Of a DNA stretch of 43,528 nucleotides, positions 1 through 8,304 are shown in pieces; positions within the stretch are counted from its first letter, which is position 1; each line of letters opens with the position of its first letter. Under the pieces are notes generated by a model. The model was not told where the DNA came from and searched no databases. It saw nothing but the letters and a program-made list of their open reading frames with translations. Origin of the DNA: Candidatus Eisenbacteria bacterium. Its GTDB lineage: Bacteria; Eisenbacteria; RBG-16-71-46; JASEGR01. Location: positions 1 through 43,528 of the forward strand of contig JASEGR010000016.1 in the NCBI GenBank assembly GCA_030017955.1, in the 5' to 3' direction. A program made the position numbers and the translations under genes.

Positions 1-158
1 CCCGAGGACGATGGCACTCTTTTTTCAGTAAACGCGTGCATAATTCAGGCTAGTCATAGGGATCCACCGCGGAATCCAGAGCACCCCTGTTAACCGAAGA
101 CATCTCCATCGCGGAAAACCAGATCCCTATTTATCATCGAGAAGACTTGATCCCCCTC
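1..158. other. left-edge non-coding stretch
   Basis: No convincing gene, RNA or repeat is visible between the window edge and the stop codon of the first gene. The segment lies downstream of the minus-strand SDR gene. A terminator hairpin with a T-run was not recognised. Confidence 0.4.
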
Positions 159-1721
159 TTAGCTCCGTCTTTCAATCTGCTTGATCAGGTCATTGAAAAG
201 CAGGCGGTGAAATGGCAGGAATAGGTACCAGTATATCTCGCCCCAGAGACCATGCGGAAAGTAATGGGCGGCGACTGACAATCTTCTCTTCCCCTCGCCA
301 GTCTGTATGAGTGGGGCGTGGCCGACCCCCTCTCCTTCCTGGATATTGAATTCCAGCCATGCCCGCCCGGGGAGCTTCATTTCCGCCCGGAGCAGAAGGC
401 GCCGATTCATCTGAAGATCCTCTGTGCGCCAGAAGTCTATTACGTCATTGATCTTCAAAGTTGTCTGGCTCCTCCGGCCGCGAGAGGTTCCTACGCCTAG
501 CAGAATTCGGTCAACCGCTCCGCGCAGCCGCCACATCCAGTTGTTGGAGAACCAGCCCCCTCTGCCCCCAACTTTGCAGATGGATTGAAAGAGTGCAGAG
601 GCGGCCTTCTCCGTAACCAGCGAGTAAGAGGCAGTGAACTTGGGGACCTCCTTGCACTCATGGAGTCTCAATGCCAATTCGTGAGCAGGTGGATAAGCGT
701 CAGACCAGCGGGTACGTATGTCATCCTGTTCTACGCGATTCATTGTTCTGATAATGGCCTCTTTATGGCCTAACGGCTGGAATGGCAGTAATTGTCGAAT
801 GGAATTATCCTGACAGACGACCTCATTCTTCAGACCTTCAATCAAACAGCGCGTTATGTGGTCTGGAACCGGCGTCAGGAGGCTCCCCACGTAGGAATAG
901 AACCGAATGTTGGAAACCATGAACGGGACAAAAAGTCTCTTCTTGTTCATCACTTTGGCACGAATCTTCAACATGTCCTCATAGGTTAGGACATCATTAC
1001 CCCCGATATGAAAGGATTTGCCGGCTGCTTCAGGCGTTTCCAGGACCCCGACCAGATACCTGATTACATCGCGGATGGCAATGGGCTGGCATCTTGTCTT
1101 TGCCCAGCGCGGGATGGGGATTATGGGGAGTCTTCTTACCAGATGTTGAATAATTTCATCCGAGGCGCTTCCGGACCCGATGATGATCGCTGCCTGCAGG
1201 ATTGTCACGGGGACTGTTCCTTGCTTCAGCTCCTCGGCTACGTGGATTCGACTCTGCAAATGAGACGAAAGCTGGGTCTGAGTATCGCCAAGTCCTCCAA
1301 GATATATAATCCTTCTGACCTTCTTCTCTTCCGCAGCCCTTCGGAAATTCGCGGCCGCCTTTATGTCCGCTGATGCAAATCCTCTCGGCCCCAGAAGCAA
1401 CGAGTGAATCAAATAATATGCAGTGTCGACACCTTCCAGGGCCTCTCTCAGACGGTCGATTTCAAGTGCATCGGCAACAGCGATCTCCGCCTCCGGCCAA
1501 CGCTCCTTATATACAGGAGATGCTGCTCTTACCATTACTCTGACCCGGTATCCGCGGGCCAACAGCTCCGGAACCAATCTTCCCCCGATGTAGCCGGAAG
1601 CACCTGTCACTAACACTTTCCCAATTCCTTTTTGCGGTCTTGAGGGGAGATCATGGCAGAAGAGGTTTTCATTTTCCCAGGGTCGCTTGGAGGAATTGCT
1701 GCCAATGGAATGATTCGACAT
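159..1721 (-). CDS. SDR-family NAD(P)-binding protein with C-terminal DUF2867-like domain
   Basis: A 520-residue protein. An extended-SDR Rossmann motif (VTGASGYIGGRL) lies near residues 38-49, followed by an NmrA/epimerase-like fold to about residue 330. The C-terminal third (WFSNNWMWRLRG..., ...HYFPHGLWGEIYWY) matches the pattern of DUF2867 domains that follow SDR domains in many bacteria. Proteins of this architecture are annotated as NAD(P)H-binding oxidoreductases of unknown substrate; no specific reaction can be assigned. The first ATG has no good Shine-Dalgarno. A GTG at 1616, at the start of the Rossmann strand and behind AAGGA, is an alternative start. It shares the strand with the regulator at 1745-2128, 23 bases upstream, and may be co-transcribed with it. 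Confidence 0.8.
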   Translation of the reverse strand: MSNHSIGSNSSKRPWENENLFCHDLPSRPQKGIGKVLVTGASGYIGGRLVPELLARGYRVRVMVRAASPVYKERWPEAEIAVADALEIDRLREALEGVDTAYYLIHSLLLGPRGFASADIKAAANFRRAAEEKKVRRIIYLGGLGDTQTQLSSHLQSRIHVAEELKQGTVPVTILQAAIIIGSGSASDEIIQHLVRRLPIIPIPRWAKTRCQPIAIRDVIRYLVGVLETPEAAGKSFHIGGNDVLTYEDMLKIRAKVMNKKRLFVPFMVSNIRFYSYVGSLLTPVPDHITRCLIEGLKNEVVCQDNSIRQLLPFQPLGHKEAIIRTMNRVEQDDIRTRWSDAYPPAHELALRLHECKEVPKFTASYSLVTEKAASALFQSICKVGGRGGWFSNNWMWRLRGAVDRILLGVGTSRGRRSQTTLKINDVIDFWRTEDLQMNRRLLLRAEMKLPGRAWLEFNIQEGEGVGHAPLIQTGEGKRRLSVAAHYFPHGLWGEIYWYLFLPFHRLLFNDLIKQIERRS

Positions 1722-1744
1722 GAGCAGTCTAGAGGGAAACCGGA

Positions 1745-2128
1745 CTATGCGTGTTTCATGTGCCTTGCGAAAACTTCACATCTCCGGCATGTAACAATTT
1801 TCTTGGACCAGTTATCCCGGGGCTTGCCCCGGCATATCGTGCCGCAGATGAACCAGCAGAGATGGCCGGCGTTGAATTCCCACGCAGGGCAGGTATCTCG
1901 AGTCTTAGGGGGACAGCCGCGAATTTCCCAGCAAGGACGAGGCCGCTTGCGGGTTCCAATCTTAAGGGCGCCTAGAAAGAGCACCTGGCGCTCCACGTGC
2001 ACCGGTATCTTTCTCCAACCTTGCTCAAAGCTTTGAATTGCCTTGACGGATGTTCCCAGGAGTTGCGCCATCTGTTCTTGGGTTTTCTCAAGTTTTTGGC
2101 GGAGAACCTGAAATTCTTTGCTGTCCAT
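1745..2128 (-). CDS. helix-turn-helix regulator with cysteine-rich two-CW domain
   Basis: 127 residues from the ATG at 2128, chosen because GAGGAGAGGAAC lies just upstream; the longer reading frame to 2230 runs through the promoter. Residues 1-60 look like an XRE/Cro-type HTH (LRQKLEKTQEQMAQLLGTS... with VKAIQSFEQG as recognition helix). The C-terminal half has the spacing CWEIRGC-C-CW-C-CRRC of the two-CW domain, a presumed metal- or Fe-S-binding module. A sigma-70-like promoter containing a perfect palindrome lies immediately upstream, so autoregulation is likely. The gene diverges from the decahaem cytochrome gene at 2333, and control of that operon is a reasonable inference. The ligand sensed is unknown. 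Confidence 0.75.
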   Translation of the reverse strand: MDSKEFQVLRQKLEKTQEQMAQLLGTSVKAIQSFEQGWRKIPVHVERQVLFLGALKIGTRKRPRPCWEIRGCPPKTRDTCPAWEFNAGHLCWFICGTICRGKPRDNWSKKIVTCRRCEVFARHMKHA

Positions 2129-2190
2129 TTTTGTTCCTCTCCTCGGGGAAGATGTAAGGATCCGTTTGTCGAGAAGATTTTGCTTGACGC

Positions 2191-2219
2191 ATAGTACCAC
2201 GTTGTGGTACTTTTGTAAA
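2191..2219 (-). promoter_or_regulatory. sigma-70-type promoter with palindromic operator
   Basis: Minus-strand TTTACA (2214-2219), 17-base spacer, TACTAT (2191-2196). The palindrome AGTACCAC-GTT-GTGGTACT (2193-2211) fills the spacer and overlaps the -10, the usual place for a repressor site. It lies about 65 bases upstream of the HTH/two-CW start. Confidence 0.75.
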
Positions 2220-2332
2220 GCTTTTTCCATTGTGCCAAAAAATCTATCAGAACGTCGTCCCCTTGCCGGGGATCTTCTTATCTACCCTAAAGGAAGACGA
2301 CTGCTGTTGCAATCAATTGAAGAGGGGGCCTG

Positions 2333-3241
2333 ATGAATAAGCATCTAACCTTTTTTCCGATTCTGGTCTTTTTATGGGCAGCTTTTCTCCCGGCAGAAGT
2401 CCGAGGAGGTAACGGTGTTCTCGGGGTGGAAGTCTGCAGAGGCTGTCATGAGGACCGCTACGCAAACTATTCGATGTCCACACACGCCCAAAAAGGAATC
2501 CCGAATAGTCCAGCCAGCAAGGATGGGTGCGAATCTTGCCACGGGCCGGGGGCTGCCCATGTGGAGAAAAGCGGCGAAAGAGGCGTGGGGATATTTATTT
2601 TTGGCAAGAGGATCGCAGATGCCACGGAGAAGTCTGCAAAATGCCTAGCCTGTCACGGTGAACAGAAAGACCTGTCCTTCTGGGACATAGGTAAGCACAA
2701 GGCCCAAGGTGTTTCTTGTGACAACTGCCATACGGTTCATTCCGGCACGCGGAAGAATCTGAAAGCCCCCGAGCCCGACCTCTGCAATATCTGCCATCGG
2801 AGCATACGATCCCAGGAAAACAAGCAGTCCCACCATCCCATAAGAGAAGGGAAAATGAAATGCACGGACTGCCACGATCACCACGGAGGTTTTGGCCAGA
2901 AGATGATCAAGGCGAACGAAGTGAATGAACTCTGCTACAACTGTCATGCAGAAAAAAGAGGTCCCCATATGTGGGAACATCCTCCGGTGGAAGAGAATTG
3001 CCTGAGCTGTCATACCCCGCACGGGAGCAATGTTTCCAAACTTCTGGTCAGCAGAGTCCCGCTGCTTTGCCAAAGCTGTCACGACTGGACTCGACATCCG
3101 GGGACGATCTACACCAGTTTTGAGACTTTCCAGGGAGCTACTCCTTCAAACAAGATGTTTGCCCGAAATTGTCTGAATTGCCACACAACAATTCATGGAA
3201 GCAACGCCCCGTCCACAAGAGGCGAAAGACATGTACGATAA
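2333..3241 (+). CDS. DmsE-type decahaem c-type cytochrome
   Basis: 302 residues with a signal peptide (about residues 1-25) and exactly ten CxxCH motifs, with first cysteines near residues 35, 66, 104, 129, 151, 177, 201, 223, 246 and 280. Size, haem count and the barrel gene next door fit the DmsE/MtrA-like family, which carries electrons across the periplasm into an outer-membrane porin. The start follows AGAGGGGG. It is separated by 12 bases from the MtrB-like gene, so the two are surely co-transcribed. No terminal reductase and no CymA-type quinol dehydrogenase is in the window, so the electron donor and acceptor are unknown; extracellular metal or DMSO-like acceptors are inferences from the family. 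Confidence 0.9.
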   Translation: MNKHLTFFPILVFLWAAFLPAEVRGGNGVLGVEVCRGCHEDRYANYSMSTHAQKGIPNSPASKDGCESCHGPGAAHVEKSGERGVGIFIFGKRIADATEKSAKCLACHGEQKDLSFWDIGKHKAQGVSCDNCHTVHSGTRKNLKAPEPDLCNICHRSIRSQENKQSHHPIREGKMKCTDCHDHHGGFGQKMIKANEVNELCYNCHAEKRGPHMWEHPPVEENCLSCHTPHGSNVSKLLVSRVPLLCQSCHDWTRHPGTIYTSFETFQGATPSNKMFARNCLNCHTTIHGSNAPSTRGERHVR

Positions 3242-3253
3242 GGGAGAAAGTCA

Positions 3254-5368
3254 ATGAGGTCGAAGATATTTGTTTGCGCCATGATTTCCGGCGTGATCGT
3301 GTTCTCGAGTGTTTCTGCTCAAGAGAAAAAATCTGAGACAGAGGCTTCGGTTACCTGGATCACTCCGGAAACGGATGGACAGAGGGGCAAATTCAATGAG
3401 TACCGGGATATCAAGGATGGAGTCTATGTCGGGGTCGAGACCAGGTTTGACAAGGAGAAATACTATCTGGATTTCAGGGCCAAGGATGTAGGGTACAAGA
3501 CTCAGAGGCACGACCTTGAAGGCAGGAAATGGGGAAAGCTTGGCTTTTTCCTCCAGTACAACGAGCTTCCTCACAACCTCACTTACGGAGCAACGAGCTT
3601 CTACACGGGAGTCGGAGGGGCCAACCTGACTTATGTCTCACCGACTCCGGCCAACGGATCGCCGAACAAAGACATATCTACCTGGACCGCTTTTGACTAC
3701 TCCACGGAGAGAAAAAACTACGGGGGAGGCCTTAGACTGGAAATGCTGAAACCGTTCTTTCTTGATGCCTCACTCAACAGGGAAGAAAGAAGTGGAGTAT
3801 ATCCGGTCGGAGTCGCGGGGACCAGTCCGGGAGGTCCTGCCATTGAGCTTCCCGCACCGACCAGCTACGTGACCGACGATTTGAAGCTGGAAGCCGGATA
3901 TGCCAGGAACCCCTTCTTCGTTTCGCTCAGCTACATTCACAGCAATTTCAAGAACAACAACTCTGAATTGGTTTTTGTCAACCCGTCAACCAAGAATACG
4001 GCGGCGACCAGCGATACGTTTATGCTCCCGCCAAGTAACGATTGTGACAAACTGGGCCTGAGCGGCGCGGTCAAGCTCCCATTTCGAAGCAAGCTCAGCT
4101 TCAACGCAACTTCTTCGAATACGCAGTCCCACGTCAACCTTCTTACCTCCTACGTGGCAGATGTCACCGGCGGAAGAACCTCTGTCACTTCTTTGCGCAA
4201 ATACGTTTTCGATGGGAAGACAGACACCAGAAGTTACAGATCTACGTTCACTTCCAGTCCGTTCTACTTCCTGGATGGAAAGGTGTTCTACAAATACTAC
4301 AACAGGGAGAATAAGTCAGACAGCATAAGGACAACAGTCGGAACAACGACTTTGGTCAACCACTTGTTTGATTATCGAAAGGCCGGCTACGGAGCAGAAC
4401 TAGGTTTCAAATTACCGGCGAGTTTCTACTTCACAACATCTTACACCCACGGCCGCATCGAGAGGGAGGAAAGGGACGATATCCCCACAAACACAGACGA
4501 CACCTACGGGACTGAACTGCGATGGGGCGGATCGGATTTCATGGTGGCCAGGATGGGTTATGAGAGGCTAGTGAGAAGAGGAGCTTTCGTGGGACGGACA
4601 GTCACAGGTGCCACGGATGCCGCCAATATCGAACGGTATCAAAGACGGTTTGATGCGGCCCCCAGAGACCGGAATGCCTACAAGGCCATGTTAGATGTCT
4701 TTCCAACGGAGAACGTCAATATCAACCTGGGGTACAGATACAAAGATACGAAGCACAAAGAGACGATCCTTGGGGTGCGGAGCGACAAAAGGAATGAATT
4801 CAACGTGGATGGGGATTACCTGATCGCAAAGAGAGTGAGACTTTTTGCCTACGTCGATTACGAGCACGCCAAGATTGATCAACAGGAAAGACGGTTCGAT
4901 ACTGGAACGAACGCCGATCCTGGAGGAAGCTCGGATTCCCTTTCTTACACGTGGCAAGTTGCTCAAATAGAATCAAACTATGGCTATGGAATAGGGACAG
5001 ACGTTCACATCCTTCCACAGAAGCTGGCTCTGAAGTTGCAGCACAGCTCTTCCAAATCGGATGGAAGCGCTGATTATACCATCGCCTTTCTTCGTGTTGG
5101 GAGAACGCAGGACAACATAGATATCTCCAACTGGGGAAGATACAGGACAAGGTATTATCTGGGCGAGTTGACGTATAACCTCACAAAAACCTTGTCCTTT
5201 GGTGCCGGCTACATCTACACGGTATTTGCTTCCGACGACGCACAGTACAGCGGATACAAGTTTCTATATCCCGCGGGGTCAACGAACGGCAATTTTCTGA
5301 CCGGAGCGTACGCGGACTTGACCTATAAGGCGAACATCGTGTACTTCAGTGTTGCATATCGGCCATGA
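3254..5368 (+). CDS. MtrB/PioB-family decahaem-associated outer-membrane barrel
   Basis: 704 residues with an N-terminal signal peptide ending near SVSAQ. The rest is strongly amphipathic beta-strand sequence rich in Y, F, R and D, typical of a large outer-membrane barrel. The N-terminal region (EYRDIKDGVYVG..., YLDFRAKDVGYKTQ) resembles MtrB/PioB proteins, which wrap a decahaem cytochrome to pass electrons across the outer membrane. The CxxC seen near the N-terminus of Shewanella MtrB is not present. Adjacency to the ten-haem cytochrome is the strongest support. No MtrC/OmcA-like surface cytochrome follows. Confidence 0.88.
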   Translation: MRSKIFVCAMISGVIVFSSVSAQEKKSETEASVTWITPETDGQRGKFNEYRDIKDGVYVGVETRFDKEKYYLDFRAKDVGYKTQRHDLEGRKWGKLGFFLQYNELPHNLTYGATSFYTGVGGANLTYVSPTPANGSPNKDISTWTAFDYSTERKNYGGGLRLEMLKPFFLDASLNREERSGVYPVGVAGTSPGGPAIELPAPTSYVTDDLKLEAGYARNPFFVSLSYIHSNFKNNNSELVFVNPSTKNTAATSDTFMLPPSNDCDKLGLSGAVKLPFRSKLSFNATSSNTQSHVNLLTSYVADVTGGRTSVTSLRKYVFDGKTDTRSYRSTFTSSPFYFLDGKVFYKYYNRENKSDSIRTTVGTTTLVNHLFDYRKAGYGAELGFKLPASFYFTTSYTHGRIEREERDDIPTNTDDTYGTELRWGGSDFMVARMGYERLVRRGAFVGRTVTGATDAANIERYQRRFDAAPRDRNAYKAMLDVFPTENVNINLGYRYKDTKHKETILGVRSDKRNEFNVDGDYLIAKRVRLFAYVDYEHAKIDQQERRFDTGTNADPGGSSDSLSYTWQVAQIESNYGYGIGTDVHILPQKLALKLQHSSSKSDGSADYTIAFLRVGRTQDNIDISNWGRYRTRYYLGELTYNLTKTLSFGAGYIYTVFASDDAQYSGYKFLYPAGSTNGNFLTGAYADLTYKANIVYFSVAYRP

Positions 5369-5411
5369 TCGAATCCTGGAGAATGTATGGACTCTGGCCA
5401 AAGGGGGAAAT

Positions 5412-6362
5412 GTGAGACGGGAATACTCATGGAATTCCAAGTCTGTGCTCCCATTAATACTGGGGATTATCTGGAGTGTGGGCGGGTGTGCAGCGGGAAA
5501 GTGGGGCTATATCGATTCATCGGATAAGATGGTTATCGTTCCGCACTATGACGATGCCACCCCCTTCACCGAAGGCCTGGCTGCCGTAAAAGTCGGTGAA
5601 AAGTGGGGCTATATTGACAAGGCAGGCAAGTTCATCATCGAGCCCCAATTCATAGAAGCCTGGCGTTTTCGTGAGGGATTGGCTGCCGTGCTAAGCGGGG
5701 ACAAGTGGGGCTTCATCGACACCAAAGGAAAGTTTGGAATCCCGCCTCAATTCGAGGATGCTGCTTCGTTTGCCGAGGGACTTGCACCCGTCGAAGTCGG
5801 GGGCAAATGGGGGTATATCGACAAGGCCGGAAAGTTTGCCATCCAGCCGCAGTTCGATTACGCCTGGCTCTTCTCCGAGGGGCTTGCCGAAGTGAAGCTT
5901 GGGGAGAAGTGGGGTTTCATCGATAGATCAGGACAGGTCGTTGTCAAACCTGAATATACCGGAGTATTGTCTTTTTCCCAGGGGCTGGCCGGGGTGATAA
6001 TCGGCAGTAAGCGTGGCTTCATCGATAAAAAGGGCCAAACCGTAATCAAACCGCAATTCGACAATGTCCTGTCTTTCTCCGAGGATTTGGCACCGGTGAA
6101 ACGTGAAAACAAATGGGGGTACATAGACAAGAGCGGGAAAATCGTCATTGAGCCCCAATTTGAGCGGGCTTTCCCCTTTCATGAAGGATTGGCTTCCGTA
6201 AAACTCGATTACAAGTGGGGCTACATCTTCAACACGGGACAATTCGCCATCCGGCCAAAATATGACGGCGCCTTCCCGTTCAGCGATGGGCTGGCCATCG
6301 TGAGAAAGGGACGGGCCACAGGTTATGCTGACAAGACCACAAAGTACATGAGGATTCTATAG
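5412..6362 (+). CDS. WG-repeat lipoprotein
   Basis: 316 residues from a GTG at 5412, which has AAAGGGGGAAAT directly upstream; the longer frame overlaps the barrel gene. A hydrophobic signal ends in VGGC (Cys26), a plausible lipobox. The mature protein is made almost wholly of eight or nine WG repeats with the core KWGYID-K-G-K-I-PQF-A-F-EGLA-V, the last ones degenerate (KRGFID, ATGYAD). WG repeats are short beta-rich modules of unclear function, often exported. Position at the end of the cytochrome/barrel operon suggests an envelope role linked to that conduit, but this is only inferred from context. Confidence 0.85.
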   Translation: MRREYSWNSKSVLPLILGIIWSVGGCAAGKWGYIDSSDKMVIVPHYDDATPFTEGLAAVKVGEKWGYIDKAGKFIIEPQFIEAWRFREGLAAVLSGDKWGFIDTKGKFGIPPQFEDAASFAEGLAPVEVGGKWGYIDKAGKFAIQPQFDYAWLFSEGLAEVKLGEKWGFIDRSGQVVVKPEYTGVLSFSQGLAGVIIGSKRGFIDKKGQTVIKPQFDNVLSFSEDLAPVKRENKWGYIDKSGKIVIEPQFERAFPFHEGLASVKLDYKWGYIFNTGQFAIRPKYDGAFPFSDGLAIVRKGRATGYADKTTKYMRIL

Positions 6363-6522
6363 GCAAGGCTGTTCCCTGATCCCGGTCCGGGTCGATCCTT
6401 CCTCGCGCCCCGATGCTGAGTCCGGGCCCGATGGAGGCATCCGGGCACCTGCGAACCGATTGGTTGCAGGTGCGAGTCCTGCCCGGGGAGCCAGAGGTTT
6501 TGCGTCCTTGCCCTCCGTGAGA
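6363..6522. other. convergent intergenic region with strong hairpins
   Basis: This lies between the WG-repeat gene (plus) and the ABC permease gene (minus), so it is a 3' region for both. It is GC-rich. One hairpin at 6446-6472 pairs CACCTGC with GCAGGTG and AACC with GGTT around a GATT loop. A second, mutually exclusive stem (6466-6482) pairs GCAGG with CCTGC. No T-run follows. It may act as a bidirectional terminator or RNA-stabilising structure. No ORF is supported. Confidence 0.5.
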
Positions 6523-7362
6523 CTATGGTGATATCTGCTCTCTCCGTCCAGTTGACCTAAGTCGAAAGACGGAGGCGATCATCGCTACGAGAAAGACGAT
6601 TCCAAACGTACACACGATCGCCGCACCGGTAGGCAGATCGAATGCCGCTGAGAAAAAGAGTCCTGCAAGGCTGGCAATTATGCTCACGCCCCATCCTAAA
6701 AGTAATTGGGTCCGAAGCCTGGACGACAAGAGCATTGCGCACGCGGCAGGGACCACGAGATAGGAGAAGATGAGCAGAACACCTGCGACTTCCACTGACG
6801 ATGTTACAACCACCCCAAGGGAAACATAGAAAAGAAAATCCCACCACGTGATTGAGAGACCCTGTCTTTCGGCCAGGTCTGGCTCTATTGAGATCGTGAG
6901 AAAGGGCTTTCTGAAAGCGACATGAAACAGGCCAATGACGCCGCAAATAATTGCCAGCCTTATCACATCCTGCCAACCAGCGAAGAGGATATTGCCGACA
7001 AGCATGTGTTTGATATGTTCCATTTCCGAAGGGCTTCGGCTCAGGACGATTATCGATGCGGAGGTCGTGACCACGTATACGATGCCGATAACCGCCTCCT
7101 GAGGGACGCTTTTCCCCTTGAGGCGCGTAAGGGCAAAAATTGCAGCACCGGCCAGAGCAAAGGCGAACGAAAACAAATACGCCGGTGCAGTATGCAACCC
7201 CACACCAAGGAGTATTCCGATCATAGCGCCCAGCGCTGCAATCTGCGCCAGTGCCAGATCTACAAAGATCACTTGGCGTTCAATAATGTGGATGCCTAGA
7301 TAGGCATAGATCCCGCTGAGGACTGCGCACAGGACAAACGGTATCACCATTAGCTCGAACAT
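6523..7362 (-). CDS. metal ABC transporter permease (ZnuB/MntB family)
   Basis: 279 residues from the ATG at 7362, preceded by AGGAGGTG; the longer frame is rejected. About eight hydrophobic segments are visible. The motif LALAQIAALGAMIG near the N-terminus and EVAGVLLIFSYLVVPAACAM in the C-terminal half are typical of ABC-3 permeases for zinc or manganese. It overlaps or abuts the binding-protein gene, whose stop lies at 7373. No ATP-binding subunit is encoded next to it. The metal cannot be told from the permease alone. Confidence 0.88.
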   Translation of the reverse strand: MFELMVIPFVLCAVLSGIYAYLGIHIIERQVIFVDLALAQIAALGAMIGILLGVGLHTAPAYLFSFAFALAGAAIFALTRLKGKSVPQEAVIGIVYVVTTSASIIVLSRSPSEMEHIKHMLVGNILFAGWQDVIRLAIICGVIGLFHVAFRKPFLTISIEPDLAERQGLSITWWDFLFYVSLGVVVTSSVEVAGVLLIFSYLVVPAACAMLLSSRLRTQLLLGWGVSIIASLAGLFFSAAFDLPTGAAIVCTFGIVFLVAMIASVFRLRSTGRREQISP

Positions 7363-7372
7363 GCCACACCTC

Positions 7373-8290
7373 CTATCGCGGAGCCTGGAGCGCGTCTGTA
7401 AGTCGGGCGATGTCATTGTCGAGAAGATCTATGTAAGTGTCTGTTCCCTCGAGCCCGCCGACCGAGGGAGCCAGTACCGCAACTCTTGCGGCAGCCTTTG
7501 ACGCGATTGACTGGGCAGTTCTCAGGTTGAAATATGGCTCCATGACTATGACTCTTACATTCTCGGCCTTCATCTTGCCAACGAGCGAGGCGATATGCGA
7601 CGGCGTCGGCGGTATGCCCGGTTTTGGTTCTACGAATCCGACGATAACGAGCCCGAAACATTGCGCAAAATAGGGCCATGAATTGTGATATGCGACGATT
7701 TTTGCGCCCCGATACGGCTTCAACCGTTCTTTCCATCTGTGAATCGCCGCATCGAGCCTTTTAGCATACTCTTCGTGATTCTTTCTGAAGTAATCAGCGT
7801 TCGAAGGGCTTATCTCGCACATCTTGGCGAGTATAGAGCTAAGAATGGGCTTGGCATTTTCAGGGCTGATCCAGTAGTGCGGGTTGCCATAGATATGTAT
7901 GTCGCCCATACGGCTGTCTATCCTGCCTTCCGGGATTTCCAGCTTGACAATAGGCAACGATGCATCAAGGTAACCTTTAGCCCCCTCCATAACGCTGGGA
8001 TTTCGTGCTGCGTCAATAAGGCTTTCTACCCACTGATCAAGATCCATTCCCACTCGAATAAGTAGGTTTGTCTTTTTGAGTTGCACGACCATCGAAGGCC
8101 GCGGCTCAACCGCATGTGGGTCCTGATCACCGCGGGAGAGGCTGGTGACGACTACACGATCCATGCCGATGTTCCTTGCAAAGTCAGCCATATCGGACGT
8201 CGTGGTGACTATTCGCAGTCTGCTATCTCCGTGGGCAACACCTGCCGTTAAAGCCGCTGCCGAAATCATGGCTATCAATAACCGAGTCAT
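7373..8290 (-). CDS. metal ABC transporter substrate-binding protein (ZnuA/TroA-like)
   Basis: 305 residues with a signal peptide (1-21). It has the cluster A-I binding-protein pattern: VTTTSDMADFARNIG at the start, GDQDPHAVEPRPS with His59, GNPHYWISPENA with His138, a third His in VAYHNSWPYF, and EPKPGIPPTPSHI before the C-terminal lobe. These residues normally form the Zn or Mn site. The long histidine-rich loop of many ZnuA proteins is absent. It lies between the permease and the outer-membrane protein genes, with gaps of about 10-15 bases, indicating one operon. Confidence 0.88.
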   Translation of the reverse strand: MTRLLIAMISAAALTAGVAHGDSRLRIVTTTSDMADFARNIGMDRVVVTSLSRGDQDPHAVEPRPSMVVQLKKTNLLIRVGMDLDQWVESLIDAARNPSVMEGAKGYLDASLPIVKLEIPEGRIDSRMGDIHIYGNPHYWISPENAKPILSSILAKMCEISPSNADYFRKNHEEYAKRLDAAIHRWKERLKPYRGAKIVAYHNSWPYFAQCFGLVIVGFVEPKPGIPPTPSHIASLVGKMKAENVRVIVMEPYFNLRTAQSIASKAAARVAVLAPSVGGLEGTDTYIDLLDNDIARLTDALQAPR

Positions 8291-8304
8291 TGTGTTCCCT
8301 CCCT

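Noticed and set aside
6380-6493. tRNA gene ending in GCCA
   Set aside because: A T-arm-like stem and CCA are present, but no matching 5' acceptor strand, D-arm or 5-bp anticodon stem can be drawn.
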